From positions 1-5,365 of the forward strand of contig JAPSGM010000148.1 in NCBI GenBank assembly GCA_031177555.1: a DNA stretch of 5,365 bases. Direction: 5' to 3'. The notes beneath the pieces are model-generated. The model was not told the DNA's origin and did not search any database. It worked only from the letters and a program-made list of their open reading frames with translations. Position numbers and translations under genes: made by a program. Position 1 is the first letter of the stretch, and every line of letters begins with the position of its first letter. This document shows positions 5,000 to 5,365 of this stretch, piece by piece. The stretch is from Chloroflexota bacterium (GTDB taxonomy: Bacteria; Chloroflexota; Limnocylindria; QHBO01).

Positions 5000-5365
5000 T
5001 CAGCGCGCGGGGATGAGCGCGGTCGCGATCTCGCGGACCTCCCGCATCAGGCTGAGCGCCGAGACGCGCTCCGGGTCCGGCGGAAGCAGGTGGATCTCGA
5101 CGTGCGGGATCGTGGGACGGATGGAGATCCGCCACGGCCCGCCGCTGACCCGCGCCAGGCGATCCCACAGTCGCTCCAGCTCCACGGCGCCGAACTCCGG
5201 GTCGTACCGCAGCCGGACGGCTGCGCCGGCGCCATCGGTCCAGTCGGACTCGTGGACGGGCCGATCGCCATCGGACAGGTGGGCGGCGGTCCAGGCCCTG
5301 GGGTCCACGGCATCGGCACGGTACAGGGGGCTGCGCACCAGGCTGAGGCGCAGGATCACGAAGTC
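5000..5365 (-). CDS. Unrecognised protein, C-terminal part (5'-truncated by window edge)
   Basis: The frame is open to the right edge and gives 121 visible residues. The first in-frame start-like codon is GTG at 5359-5357, preceded in frame by Asp-Phe, so it is more likely an internal Val (DFVILRLSLVR). I do not recognise a family. There is a basic hydrophobic strand at the start (VILRLSLVRSPLYRA), then a polar Asp/Trp-containing stretch (AVDPRAWTAAHLSDGDRP). After that comes a possible strand-helix-strand-strand-helix unit: AVRLRYDP, GAVELERLWDRLARV, GPWRISIRP, HVEIHLLPP and a final helix ERVSALSLMREVREIATAL. This order resembles a ferredoxin-like alpha/beta unit, but that is only a guess. 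There is no signal peptide or membrane segment in the visible part. Codon use is as GC-rich as in its neighbours. It converges on cstA with a 75-bp gap, so it belongs to a separate transcription unit. Confidence 0.7.
   Translation of the reverse strand, partial: DFVILRLSLVRSPLYRADAVDPRAWTAAHLSDGDRPVHESDWTDGAGAAVRLRYDPEFGAVELERLWDRLARVSGGPWRISIRPTIPHVEIHLLPPDPERVSALSLMREVREIATALIPAR

Noticed and set aside
3868..5016. Open frame of 382 codons on the plus strand overlapping cstA
   Set aside because: It is an alternative frame of cstA, rich in Arg, Gly and His, with no recognisable domain, and it runs through the terminator hairpin.
5000..5359. Minus-strand gene complete with a GTG start at 5359
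   Set aside because: The frame continues in both codons before the GTG to the window edge, no Shine-Dalgarno can be seen, and the GTG lies within a hydrophobic strand. Treated as truncated.

Overview
The window is gene-dense DNA of very high GC content (about 70% by eye) with short intergenic gaps. It carries four complete genes and two genes cut by the window edges. Five genes read rightward: proS (5'-truncated), a YCII-domain protein, an atypical short-chain dehydrogenase/reductase (SDR), a thioredoxin-fold CxxC protein and a CstA-family transporter. The sixth, on the minus strand, converges on cstA and is truncated at the right edge. The ProRS is the bacterial type with an inserted YbaK-like editing domain. 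GC content, a TTG start, possible leaderless starts and the style of the SDR and CstA proteins suggest a high-GC bacterium such as an environmental Chloroflexota or actinobacterial-type lineage. That assignment is inference. No mobile element, CRISPR array, tRNA or rRNA was seen.

Layout. Positions 2-1222 hold the C-terminal two thirds of prolyl-tRNA synthetase. After 20 bp comes a 127-residue YCII-like protein (1243-1626), and after 22 bp a 262-residue SDR (1649-2437). Each of the latter two genes has a TATNNT hexamer 6-8 bp before its ATG and no strong Shine-Dalgarno, so leaderless transcription from inside the cluster is possible. From 2438 to 2524 lies a transcriptional boundary region: a GC-rich stem-loop, a near-consensus -10 hexamer (TATGAT), a small leader hairpin and a strong Shine-Dalgarno before a TTG start.

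Positions 2525-2953 encode a small soluble protein with the element order of a thioredoxin/glutaredoxin fold, a CQHC motif and a candidate cis-Pro. A 90-bp spacer with stem-loops and a strong Shine-Dalgarno leads to a 626-residue CstA-family membrane transporter (3044-4924). The two are probably co-transcribed, because no promoter is visible in the spacer. The 75-bp convergent gap after cstA contains two hairpins, one with an 11-bp perfect stem, and probably acts as a bidirectional transcription barrier. The minus-strand gene at 5000-5365 is unrecognised.

How they work together. The first three genes show no pathway link beyond adjacency. The best candidate for an undescribed association is the CxxC protein with CstA, the peptide/pyruvate uptake family. 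The classical enterobacterial partner of CstA, YbdD, is not next to this gene. I see no clear new defence or mobile system.
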